DNA of 64,000 nucleotides from Micromonospora endolithica. GTDB lineage: Bacteria > Actinomycetota > Actinomycetes > Mycobacteriales > Micromonosporaceae. The number at the start of each line of letters is the position of its first letter. Within the stretch, counting starts at the first letter, position 1. A program made the translations under genes and the position numbers. Below the pieces are notes generated by a model that saw nothing but the letters and a program-made list of their open reading frames with translations, was not told the DNA's origin and did not search any database. The DNA is taken from positions 186,001 to 250,000 of the forward strand of contig NZ_RBAK01000010.1 in assembly GCF_003626595.1 (NCBI RefSeq). Reading direction: 5' to 3'. Shown in pieces: positions 57,586 to 64,000 of this stretch.

Positions 57586-57893
57586 GTACGCCCCGACCGG
57601 GGCGCGTCGTCAGCGTACCGAATCCCGATCGTGCTCGCGCATCCCCCTTCCCCGCGCGCCGGGACGGGCGTGATCCACCCGAGGTCAGGGAAGTCGGGCC
57701 ATCCTCGGGCCGGGACACCCCAACTTCCGGGACATGGTGGCCTCCGCCCGCCAGAGCTGGCCTCCGCCCGCCCCTGGGATCCGGCCTCCGACCGCCGGGG
57801 GCGCGCGGTTTGTCTGATTCGGGGGAGTTCGGCGCGTTGGCTTCGGCCCGGGCGCCTGGCGCGGGTGCCGACGGCATAGACTGCTTCCCGCCA
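57586..57893. other. Intergenic region between the two tRNA genes
   Basis: These 308 bp lie between divergent tRNA genes and should hold both promoters. GGCCTCCGCCCGCC occurs at 57,739 and 57,759, with a variant at 57,783, a short degenerate tandem array. TAGACT at 57,877 suits a -10 for tRNA-Pro. No credible protein gene is seen. Confidence 0.5.
57877..57882 (+). promoter_or_regulatory. Putative -10 box of the tRNA-Pro gene
   Basis: TAGACT lies 11 nt before the mature 5' end of tRNA-Pro, a suitable distance for a short 5' leader. The -35 region is not clear. Confidence 0.4.
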
Positions 57894-57967
57894 CGGGGTG
57901 TGGCGCAGCTTGGTAGCGCACTCGCTTTGGGAGCGAGGGGCCGTGGGTTCAAATCCCGCCACCCCGA
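57894..57967 (+). tRNA. tRNA-Pro (anticodon TGG)
   Basis: A full cloverleaf is visible: acceptor CGGGGTG/CACCCCG, D arm with GCGCAGCTTGGTAGCGC, anticodon arm CTCGC-TTTGGGA-GCGAG with TGG, and T arm GTGGG-TTCAAAT-CCCGC. The discriminator base is A and CCA is not encoded. It reads CCA-type proline codons. Confidence 0.97.
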
Positions 57968-58112
57968 CTGCCGTCCGCGGCCGGGTCGCCCCGGGCGCCG
58001 CCGATCCGTCCGCGGCCCCGGGCGCTGCCGGGGTGCCGCTCCGGCTCGCCTACACTCGATGGGCTGATCGAAAGCCCAGAATCAAAACCGAGATCCGTCA
58101 AGGAGTACGCCT

Positions 58113-59459
58113 GTGAAGAGCACCGTCGAGACTCTGAGCCCGACGCGCGTGCGGCTCGCCATCGAGGTGCCGTTCGTCGAGCTCGAGCCGAGCCTCAGGA
58201 AGGCGTACCGGGAGATCGGTTCGCAGGTGCAGGTGCCCGGCTTCCGTCGGGGCAAGGTCCCGACCGCCGTGATCGACCAGCGGGTCGGCCGGGGCACCGT
58301 CCTCAACGAGGCGGTGCAGGAGGCCATCCCGCAGAACATCCTCGCCGCGGTCCGCGAGCACGACCTGAAGACCCTCGGTCGTCCCGAGGTGGAGATCACC
58401 GAGTTCAACGACGGTGACTCGCTCAACTTCACCGCCGAGGTGGACGTCCGGCCGGAGATCACCCTGCCGGACCCGGCCACCGTCGAGGTGACCGTGGACG
58501 AGCTCCAGATCGACGAGAGCGAGATCGACGAGCAGGTCAAGAGCCTGCGCGAGCGGTTCGCCACCCTGAAGACCGTCGAGCGGGCCGCCGCCGAGGGTGA
58601 CTTCGTGCAGATCGACCTGAACGCCACGGTCGACGGCGAGGACGTGCCGGGTGGTTCGGCGAGCAACATCTCCCACGAGGTGGGCAGCAAGCAGCTCCTG
58701 CCGGGCCTGGACGAGGCCGTCGTCGGCCTCGCCGCCGGTGACAGCACCACCTTCACCACCCAGCTGGTGGGCGGCGACTTCGCCGGCCGCGACGCCGACG
58801 TGGCGGTGACCGTCCGCACGGTCAAGGAGAAGGAACTGCCCGAGCTGAACGACGAGTTCGCGCAGATGGCGAGCGAGTTCGACACGATCGAGGAGCTGCG
58901 CGGCGACCTGCGTGAGCGGGTCACCCGGGGCAAGCGGGTCGAGCAGATCTACGCCGCCCGGGACAAGGCCCTGGAGCAGCTCGTCGCCGCGGCCGAGGTA
59001 CCGGCGCCGGAGGGTGTCGTCCGCGAGGAGGTCGAGAGCCGCAAGGCGGCGATGGTCGACCAGCTGGAGCGGATCGGCGCCTCGATGGAGGAATACCTGT
59101 CGGCCGAGGACAAGACCGAGGAGCAGATCGACGCCGAGCTGACCGAGGCGGCCACCGAGGGTGTCAAGATCCAGCTCCTGCTGGACACCCTGGCCGACGC
59201 GGAGGACGTGCAGGTCTCCGACGACGAGTTCGGGCACGAGATCGTGCACCGCGCCCAGCGCGCCGGCATGGCCCCCCAGCAGTACTACGACCAGCTGGTC
59301 CGCTCCGGCGCGGCCGCCGCCGTCTTCGGCGACGTACGCCGGGGCAAGGCGCTGGCGTCGGTGATGGAGCGCATCAAGATCAAGGACGCGGCCGGCAACG
59401 AGGTGACGCTCGACGCGCTGCGTGCCGAGAACGAGGCCGAGCACAACCACGAGCACTGA
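58113..59459 (+). CDS. tig: Trigger factor
   Basis: This 448-residue ribosome-bound chaperone has the N-terminal ribosome-binding domain with the signature GFRRGKVP (about residues 43-50), a central FKBP-type prolyl isomerase domain (GDFVQIDLNATVDGE, LLPGLDEAVVGLAAGD) and a C-terminal chaperone domain ending in an acidic/His tail EAEHNHEH. It holds nascent chains at the exit tunnel. AAGGAG at 58,100 fixes the GTG start. It lies upstream of clpP1-clpP2-clpX, the common bacterial order, but a hairpin separates it from clpP1. Confidence 0.97.
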   Translation: MKSTVETLSPTRVRLAIEVPFVELEPSLRKAYREIGSQVQVPGFRRGKVPTAVIDQRVGRGTVLNEAVQEAIPQNILAAVREHDLKTLGRPEVEITEFNDGDSLNFTAEVDVRPEITLPDPATVEVTVDELQIDESEIDEQVKSLRERFATLKTVERAAAEGDFVQIDLNATVDGEDVPGGSASNISHEVGSKQLLPGLDEAVVGLAAGDSTTFTTQLVGGDFAGRDADVAVTVRTVKEKELPELNDEFAQMASEFDTIEELRGDLRERVTRGKRVEQIYAARDKALEQLVAAAEVPAPEGVVREEVESRKAAMVDQLERIGASMEEYLSAEDKTEEQIDAELTEAATEGVKIQLLLDTLADAEDVQVSDDEFGHEIVHRAQRAGMAPQQYYDQLVRSGAAAAVFGDVRRGKALASVMERIKIKDAAGNEVTLDALRAENEAEHNHEH

Positions 59460-59470
59460 CCGTCGGGCAC

Positions 59471-59504
59471 GGCCGCCGTCCATCCCTCGCGGTGGGCGGC
59501 GGCC
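59471..59504 (+). terminator. Terminator hairpin after tig
   Basis: An 11-bp stem with one G-U pair (GGCCGCCGTCC at 59,471-59,481 with 59,494-59,504) and a 12-nt loop follows the tig stop. CTTTT comes shortly after at 59,511. Confidence 0.7.
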
Positions 59505-59534
59505 GAAGCCCTTTTCGGGTACGTCTGGCGAAGG

Positions 59535-59552
59535 CTGCGCTGTCAGCGAACA
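59535..59552 (-). promoter_or_regulatory. ClgR-like operator upstream of clpP1
   Basis: Read on the minus strand the 18-mer is TGTTCGCTGACAGCGCAG. It fits the corynebacterial ClgR consensus WNNWCGCYNANRGCGWWS, as I remember it, at all positions but one. ClgR activates clpP1P2 in actinobacteria. The site is 77 bp before the clpP1 start, where an activator would sit. Confidence 0.55.
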
Positions 59553-59628
59553 GTGGCCCGACCGGGAGTGCGTCACCCGATCAAGCGGTTAGTGTCGGTG
59601 AAGACGGTACGGAGAGCGAAGGGCTGCC

Positions 59629-60270
59629 ATGACCGACATGCACATCCCAGCGAAGCCACTCCGGGCGATCGAGGCCCGCGGCGGCGACACCATTGGCAAC
59701 CTCGACGACTCGGTCTACAACCGGTTGCTCAAGGAGCGCATCATCTTCCTGGGCAGCGAGGTGACCGACCAGGTCGCCAACCGCATCTGCGCGCAGCTGC
59801 TGCTGCTCGCCGCGGAGGACCCGGACCGCGACATCAACCTGTGGATCAACTCGCCGGGTGGCTCCGTCTACTCCGGCATGGCGATCTACGACACCATGCA
59901 GTTCATCGACAACGACGTGTCGACCGTGGCGATGGGCATGGCCGCCTCCATGGGCCAGCTGCTCCTGTGCGCGGGCACCAAGGGCAAGCGCTACGCCCTG
60001 CCGCACGCCCGGATCATGATGCACCAGCCGTCCGGTGGCCTGGGCGGCACCGCCTCGGACATCGCGATCCAGGCGGAGCAGATGCTCTACACGAAGCGGA
60101 TGTTCCAGGAGCGGGTCGCGCACCACACCGGCCAGGACCAGTCGCAGATCGAGGCCGACTCGGACCGGGACCGCTGGTTCACCGCCCAGGAGGCGATGGA
60201 CTACGGCTTCATCGACAAGGTGATCATCGGGGCCGCCCAGGTTCCGGATGGCGCCGGGACCCTGAGCTGA
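59629..60270 (+). CDS. clpP1: ATP-dependent Clp protease proteolytic subunit 1
   Basis: This 213-residue serine protease subunit has the triad Ser in GMAASMGQLLL, His in ARIMMHQPSGG and Asp in DSDRDRWFTAQEAMDYGFID. The N-terminal tail before RIIFLGSEVTD is about 40 residues, so processing is possible. In actinobacteria ClpP1 and ClpP2 form a mixed tetradecamer that works with ClpX or ClpC1. The next gene, clpP2, begins 14 bp downstream. Confidence 0.96.
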   Translation: MTDMHIPAKPLRAIEARGGDTIGNLDDSVYNRLLKERIIFLGSEVTDQVANRICAQLLLLAAEDPDRDINLWINSPGGSVYSGMAIYDTMQFIDNDVSTVAMGMAASMGQLLLCAGTKGKRYALPHARIMMHQPSGGLGGTASDIAIQAEQMLYTKRMFQERVAHHTGQDQSQIEADSDRDRWFTAQEAMDYGFIDKVIIGAAQVPDGAGTLS

Positions 60271-60284
60271 GCGAGGAGCTGACG

Positions 60285-60947
60285 ATGACCGACCTGAGCC
60301 TGCCGCCCCAGTTCGCGGCCGTGCACAACCGCTACGTCCTTCCGTCGTTCGTCGAGCGCACGTCGTACGGGGTCAAGGAGTCCAACCCGTACAACAAGCT
60401 CTTCGAGGACCGGATCATCTTCCTCGGCGTCCAGGTGGACGACGCGTCGGCCAACGACGTGATGGCGCAGCTGCTGACGCTCGAGGGCACCGACCCGGAC
60501 CGCGACATCATCATGTACATCAACTCGCCCGGCGGTTCGTTCACCGCCATGACGGCGATCTACGACACCATGCAGTACGTCCGCCCGGACATCCAGACGG
60601 TGTGCCTGGGGCAGGCGGCCAGCGCGGCGGCGGTGCTGCTCTCGGCCGGCACCCCGGGCAAGCGGATGGCCCTGCCGAACTCCCGGATCATCATCCACCA
60701 GCCGGCCACCGAGGGCGGCTACGGGCAGGGCTCGGACATCGAGATCCAGGCCCGGGAGATCCTGCGGATGCGGACCCAGCTGGAGGAGATGCTCTCCCGG
60801 CACTGCAACCGTCCGATCGAGCAGGTTCGCAAGGACATCGACCGTGACAAGATCATGACGGCCGAGGAGTCCAAGGAGTACGGGTTGGTGGACACGATCC
60901 TCACCAGCCGCAAGAAGGGTCTGCTGGCCGCCAACGCCGCCAGCTGA
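60285..60947 (+). CDS. clpP2: ATP-dependent Clp protease proteolytic subunit 2
   Basis: This 220-residue paralogue of ClpP1 has the triad Ser in GQAASAAAVLLSAG, His in SRIIIHQPATEGG and Asp in DIDRDKIMTAEESKEYGLVD. It starts MTDLSLPPQFAAVHNRYVLP after GAGGAG at 60,273. ClpP2 is the ring that docks the ATPase in mycobacteria. It is transcribed with clpP1; a strong hairpin follows, so clpX is probably transcribed separately. Confidence 0.96.
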   Translation: MTDLSLPPQFAAVHNRYVLPSFVERTSYGVKESNPYNKLFEDRIIFLGVQVDDASANDVMAQLLTLEGTDPDRDIIMYINSPGGSFTAMTAIYDTMQYVRPDIQTVCLGQAASAAAVLLSAGTPGKRMALPNSRIIIHQPATEGGYGQGSDIEIQAREILRMRTQLEEMLSRHCNRPIEQVRKDIDRDKIMTAEESKEYGLVDTILTSRKKGLLAANAAS

Positions 60948-60960
60948 GCAGCTCGGGTCG

Positions 60961-60992
60961 GAGGTCGGCCGGGTTCGTTCCCGGCCGACCTC
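60961..60992 (+). terminator. Terminator hairpin after clpP2
   Basis: A perfect 13-bp stem (GAGGTCGGCCGGG at 60,961-60,973, complement at 60,980-60,992) with a TTCGTT loop lies 13 bp after the clpP2 stop. Confidence 0.8.
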
Positions 60993-61153
60993 TGACACAC
61001 CCGTTTTGGGGGTCGGAGAAACCTCCGCCAGCGGGTAACGTCGGTCCCGTACCGCTTCGCCGGTCGGGGCCGGCGAGGTTGAGGAGACGGACGGAGCGCA
61101 GCGTCCGCAGGTCAGGGCCGGGACTCCGGCCGATGAGTGCAGGGAGAACGTAG

Positions 61154-62449
61154 GTGGCACGGATCGGTGACGGCGGCGACCTACTCAAGTGCTCCTTCTG
61201 CGGCAAGTCGCAGAAGCAGGTCAAGAAACTCATCGCGGGCCCAGGGGTCTACATCTGCGACGAGTGCATCGACCTCTGCAACGAGATCATCGAGGAGGAG
61301 CTGGCCGAGTCCGGCGAGGTGAAGTGGGAAGAGCTTCCCAAGCCGATGGAGATCTGCCAGTTCCTCGACAACTACGTCGTGGGGCAGGACCAGGCGAAGA
61401 AGGCCCTCGCCGTCGCGGTCTACAACCACTACAAGCGGATCCAGGCCGAGGCGGCCGGCGCGCCGGGCTCCGGCAGCGACGCCGTCGAGCTGGCCAAGTC
61501 CAACATCCTGCTCCTGGGCCCCACCGGTTGCGGCAAGACGCACCTCGCCCAGACCCTCGCCCGGATGCTCAACGTCCCCTTCGCGATCGCGGACGCGACC
61601 GCGTTGACCGAGGCCGGCTACGTCGGCGAGGACGTGGAGAACATCCTCCTCAAGCTGATCCAGGCCGCTGACTACGACATCAAGCGCGCCGAGACCGGCA
61701 TCATCTACATCGACGAGGTCGACAAGATCGCCCGCAAGTCGGAGAACCCGTCGATCACGCGGGACGTCTCCGGCGAGGGGGTCCAGCAGGCGCTGCTGAA
61801 GATGCTGGAGGGCACCGTCTCCAACGTGCCGCCGCAGGGCGGTCGCAAGCACCCGCACCAGGAGTTCATCCAGATCGACACGACCAACGTCCTGTTCATC
61901 TGCGGTGGTGCCTTCGCCGGGCTCGACCAGATCATCGAGGCCCGCACCGGGCACGGCGGCACCGGCTTCGGTGCCCGGCTCCGGGCGGTCTCCGAGCGGT
62001 CGACCGACGACATCTTCAGCCAGGTCATGCCGGAGGACATGCTGAAGTTCGGGCTCATCCCCGAATTCATCGGCCGGCTCCCGGTGATCACCAACGTGCG
62101 CAGCCTCGACCGGTCGGCGCTGGTCCGCATCCTCACCGAGCCGCGCAACGCCCTCGTCCGGCAGTACCAGCGGCTCTTCGAACTCGACGGCGTCGAGCTG
62201 GAGTTCGAGGACCCGGCGCTGGAGGCCATCGCCGACCAGGCGATGCTGCGCGGCACGGGTGCCCGTGGCCTCCGCGCGATCATGGAAGAGGTCCTGCTCT
62301 CCGTGATGTACGAGGTGCCGAGCAACCCCGACGCCGCCCGCGTGCTGATCACCCGCGAGGTGGTCCTGGAGAACGTCAACCCGACCATCGTGCCGCGCGA
62401 GTTCACCGGCCGCCGGGCCCGGCGGGACCGCGAGGAGAAGTCGGCCTGA
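61154..62449 (+). CDS. clpX: ATP-dependent Clp protease ATP-binding subunit ClpX
   Basis: This 431-residue AAA+ unfoldase has an N-terminal zinc domain (CSFCGKSQ and CDECIDLC), Walker A GPTGCGKTH, Walker B IIYIDEVDKIA, the pore loop after GYVGEDVENI, the ClpP-docking IGF-like loop region and the sensor 2 RGARGLRAI-type motif (GTGARGLRAIMEE). It feeds tagged proteins to ClpP1P2. The start is GTG. The 160 bp between the clpP2 terminator and this start should hold its own promoter. Confidence 0.97.
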   Translation: MARIGDGGDLLKCSFCGKSQKQVKKLIAGPGVYICDECIDLCNEIIEEELAESGEVKWEELPKPMEICQFLDNYVVGQDQAKKALAVAVYNHYKRIQAEAAGAPGSGSDAVELAKSNILLLGPTGCGKTHLAQTLARMLNVPFAIADATALTEAGYVGEDVENILLKLIQAADYDIKRAETGIIYIDEVDKIARKSENPSITRDVSGEGVQQALLKMLEGTVSNVPPQGGRKHPHQEFIQIDTTNVLFICGGAFAGLDQIIEARTGHGGTGFGARLRAVSERSTDDIFSQVMPEDMLKFGLIPEFIGRLPVITNVRSLDRSALVRILTEPRNALVRQYQRLFELDGVELEFEDPALEAIADQAMLRGTGARGLRAIMEEVLLSVMYEVPSNPDAARVLITREVVLENVNPTIVPREFTGRRARRDREEKSA

Positions 62450-62523
62450 CCTCGCCGTCGGCGTGACGGGGCGACCGGTCCGTCGCGCCGGCCGCACCCC
62501 TGTCGCCGTGAGGGCTGTCCCCG

Positions 62524-62529
62524 TACGCT
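62524..62529 (+). promoter_or_regulatory. Putative -10 box (TACGCT) of a leaderless gene
   Basis: TACGCT ends 7 nt before the ATG at 62,537. TGTCGC at 62,501-62,506, at 17-bp spacing, is a weak -35 candidate. Confidence 0.45.
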
Positions 62530-62536
62530 GAGGTCC

Positions 62537-63334
62537 ATGCGTGTCGCCGTCTGCCAGCTGAACGCGCGGGACGACCGCAAGGCCAATCTGGCGGCCGCGG
62601 AGGGCCTGCTGGACCGCGCGGCCGCCGGCGGCGCGGACGTGGCGGTCCTCCCGGAGTACGTCGACTATCTCGGCCCGGCCGCCGGGCTCCCCGAGCCGGA
62701 GCCGGTCGACGGCGAGGTCGGGTCGTTCTTCGCCGCCGCCGCCCGGCGCCTGGGCATGTGGGTGGTCGCGGGTTCGTTCCACGAGCGCGGTCCGGACCCG
62801 GAGCACACCTGGAACACCTCGCTGGTGTTCGACCGTTCCGGCGCGCTCGCGGCGAGCTACCGGAAGATCCACCTTTACGACGTGGAGATCCCCGGGCGGG
62901 TGTCCTACCTCGAGTCGGCGACCGTGGCGCCCGGCGACCAGCCGGTGGTGGTCGACGTCGAAGGACTCCGGGTCGGGCTGTCGATCTGCTACGACCTGCG
63001 CTTCCCCGAGTTGTACCGGCAGTTGGCCACCGACGGCGGCGCCCACCTGCTGGTGGTGCCGGCGGCGTTCATGATGCACACGGGGCGGGACCACTGGGAG
63101 GTCCTGTTGCGTGCGCGGGCGATCGAGAACCAGTGCTTCGTCGCCGCCGCCGGTCAGACCGGTGACCACGAGCCGGGCCGGACCTGTTTCGGGCGCAGCA
63201 TGGTGGTCGACCCGTGGGGGACGGTGCTGACGCAGGTCCCGGACGGGCCCGGAGTGGCGTTCGCCGATCTCGACCTGGAGCGGTTGCGGACGATCCGCAC
63301 CGAGCTGCCCAGCCTGGCGAACCGCCGGCTCTGA
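62537..63334 (+). CDS. Carbon-nitrogen hydrolase (nitrilase superfamily)
   Basis: This 265-residue protein has the Glu-Lys-Cys triad of the nitrilase superfamily: VLPEYVDYL (Glu about 41), SYRKIHLYDVEIPG (Lys) and LSICYDLRFPELYRQL (Cys about 153). The sequence is closest in style to the Nit1/omega-amidase group, which removes deaminated glutathione or omega-amides; nitrile cleavage is less likely. The ATG is preceded by TACGCT at 7 nt. It converges on a small membrane-protein gene. Confidence 0.92.
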   Translation: MRVAVCQLNARDDRKANLAAAEGLLDRAAAGGADVAVLPEYVDYLGPAAGLPEPEPVDGEVGSFFAAAARRLGMWVVAGSFHERGPDPEHTWNTSLVFDRSGALAASYRKIHLYDVEIPGRVSYLESATVAPGDQPVVVDVEGLRVGLSICYDLRFPELYRQLATDGGAHLLVVPAAFMMHTGRDHWEVLLRARAIENQCFVAAAGQTGDHEPGRTCFGRSMVVDPWGTVLTQVPDGPGVAFADLDLERLRTIRTELPSLANRRL

Positions 63335-63370
63335 CCGCTCAGCCCGGACGAGCCATCGGGCGGTGACCGC

Positions 63371-63598
63371 TCAGCCCTGGAGCAGGACGCCGACCACCGC
63401 GAAGCCGGCGATGGCGACCGCGGTGACGAGCAGCGCGGTGGTCATCCGTGTCGGTCCCCGGCGGGCCAGCCGGCGCACCGACGCCAGTACGGCGAGCAGC
63501 ACGAGGGCCCCGATGACCAGTTGCCAGATCGGCAGCAGCAGTCCGAGCAGGGCATCCTCGGCGAGCACCGTCGTCGGGGAGCGCGGCAGGTCGTCCAT
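63371..63598 (-). CDS. Small two-helix membrane protein
   Basis: This 75-residue protein starts MDDLPRSPTTVLAEDALLG and has two hydrophobic helices (LPIWQLVIGALVLLAVLASV and TTALLVTAVAIAGFAVVGVL) joined by a basic loop RRLARRGPTR. By the positive-inside rule the loop should face the cytoplasm. No family is recognised. The ATG at 63,598 was chosen because the upstream part of the open frame is arginine/proline-rich and does not look coding. Confidence 0.65.
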   Translation of the reverse strand: MDDLPRSPTTVLAEDALLGLLLPIWQLVIGALVLLAVLASVRRLARRGPTRMTTALLVTAVAIAGFAVVGVLLQG

Positions 63599-63869
63599 GC
63601 CCGCAACTCTGACACGTCCGCGCCGGTTGCGGATGCCGCGACCGCTTCGAATGGAGGAAGAAGGCCCGTCCGGCACGGTGCCGTCGGTCCGTCGGCCGTC
63701 CGGACCGAGGCAGCGATGAACGTTGATTTGCGCTCGGGGGGCCATCCGCGTAACTTTCTCTCTGCACGCGGCAGGCCGGACAAACCGGCCGGGAGCGGGC
63801 GCCAGGCTCGTGGCGGAGACGCCGAGCGAGACTGAGGATCGGGCGGTGCGAAACACTCCGGACACGGGG
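63599..63869. other. Intergenic region upstream of the last promoter
   Basis: Together with the promoter and leader that follow, this gap covers 325 bp to the next start codon. I see no protein with convincing composition or ribosome site and no stable long hairpin. It presumably holds the promoter of the small membrane-protein gene on the minus strand. Confidence 0.4.
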
Positions 63870-63898
63870 TTGCGATCGCGAAGCCGACCGGGTAGAGT
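63870..63898 (+). promoter_or_regulatory. Sigma-70-type promoter
   Basis: TTGCGA (63,870-63,875) and TAGAGT (63,893-63,898) are separated by 17 bp, the best match to a vegetative promoter in the window. Transcription would begin near 63,905. Confidence 0.6.
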
Positions 63899-63923
63899 TC
63901 TGAAGCCGGCAGGAGCCGGGCGG

Positions 63924-64000
63924 ATGGCTGCGAAAGCGGCATCGGCCGGTCTGCCACTTCCCGCACCATCAGCGCCACCGATCATCGGTGGGACTGATTC
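63924..64000 (+). CDS. Start of an unidentified gene, cut by the window end
   Basis: An ATG follows AGGAG (63,911-63,915) by 8 nt and lies about 20 nt after the predicted start site of the promoter at 63,870. The 25 visible codons read MAAKAASAGLPLPAPSAPP and on to the window end without a stop. The proline/alanine-rich start gives no hint of function. It could be a real gene or a chance frame behind a promoter for an RNA gene beyond the window. Confidence 0.45.
   Translation, partial: MAAKAASAGLPLPAPSAPPIIGGTD

Noticed and set aside
57739..57796. Short repeated GGCCTCCGCCCGCC units as a CRISPR-like array
   Set aside because: There are only three imperfect 14-bp copies with 6-10-bp gaps, far too short for a CRISPR array, and no cas genes are nearby.
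63521..63835. 104-codon plus-strand frame opposite and beyond the small membrane-protein gene
   Set aside because: No ribosome site, arginine/glycine-rich composition and overlap with the better-supported minus-strand gene.

Overview
The window is about 73% GC, densely coded, with many GTG starts and 4-bp start/stop overlaps. Gene content points to an actinobacterium, most likely Micromonosporaceae (Micromonospora or a close relative): paired ClpP1/ClpP2, a LigB-type ATP-dependent DNA ligase, an Rv2466c-like (mycothiol-linked) thioredoxin-fold protein, Rv2231c-type CobC, an Eis-like acetyltransferase and a SigE-family sigma factor. A short intergenic repeat carrying GTTAAC and CCCTTCC blocks, as I recall from Micromonospora/Salinispora genomes, occurs three times. 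No rRNA gene, CRISPR array, transposase or prophage gene was seen; the region reads as chromosomal core plus a few accessory islets.

Layout. 1-16,071: late cobalamin genes in three groups (end of cobD, cobQ; cobB; cobC-cobT-cysG-like) with unrelated genes between them: lipoprotein, rhodanese, P-loop kinase, M20 peptidase, a small DUF222-like protein, ligB, SURF1, an acetyltransferase and a class A penicillin-binding protein. 16,115-20,162: trehalose genes otsA and an otsB-GH15 fusion. 20,480-24,519: ettA, a thioesterase, a YbjN protein and a group II truncated globin. 24,571-29,578: MFS transporter, MscS channel, HNH nuclease, and a class F-like sortase beside a probable surface substrate.

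29,673-40,956 is the most striking block. A divergent Lrp/AsnC regulator faces an eleven-gene operon encoding tryptophan dioxygenase, kynureninase, kynurenine monooxygenase, 3-hydroxyanthranilate dioxygenase, ACMS decarboxylase, aminomuconic semialdehyde dehydrogenase, aminomuconate deaminase, oxalocrotonate decarboxylase, oxopentenoate hydratase, hydroxyoxovalerate aldolase and acylating acetaldehyde dehydrogenase. Together these take tryptophan to pyruvate and acetyl-CoA. Only a kynurenine formamidase is missing. Next to it lies a secreted cutinase/PET-hydrolase-type enzyme (41,037-41,960, minus).

42,192-57,396: amidase, small membrane proteins, Uma2 nuclease-fold protein, PepN, the Rv2466c-like protein with a changed active site, a small gene bracketed by inverted copies of the intergenic repeat, DUF1015, rpiB, a sigma factor with a coupled membrane protein, Eis-like acetyltransferase, S8 protease and pentapeptide-repeat protein. 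57,512-62,449: tRNA-Gly(TCC), tRNA-Pro(TGG), tig, clpP1-clpP2 (with a ClgR-like site upstream) and clpX, a protein quality-control cluster. 62,537-64,000: nitrilase-family hydrolase, a small membrane protein, and a promoter leading into a gene cut by the window end.

Five genes show the pattern TAnnnT, exactly 7 nt, start codon, which suggests leaderless transcription. All family and residue comparisons are from memory; no searches or alignments were run.
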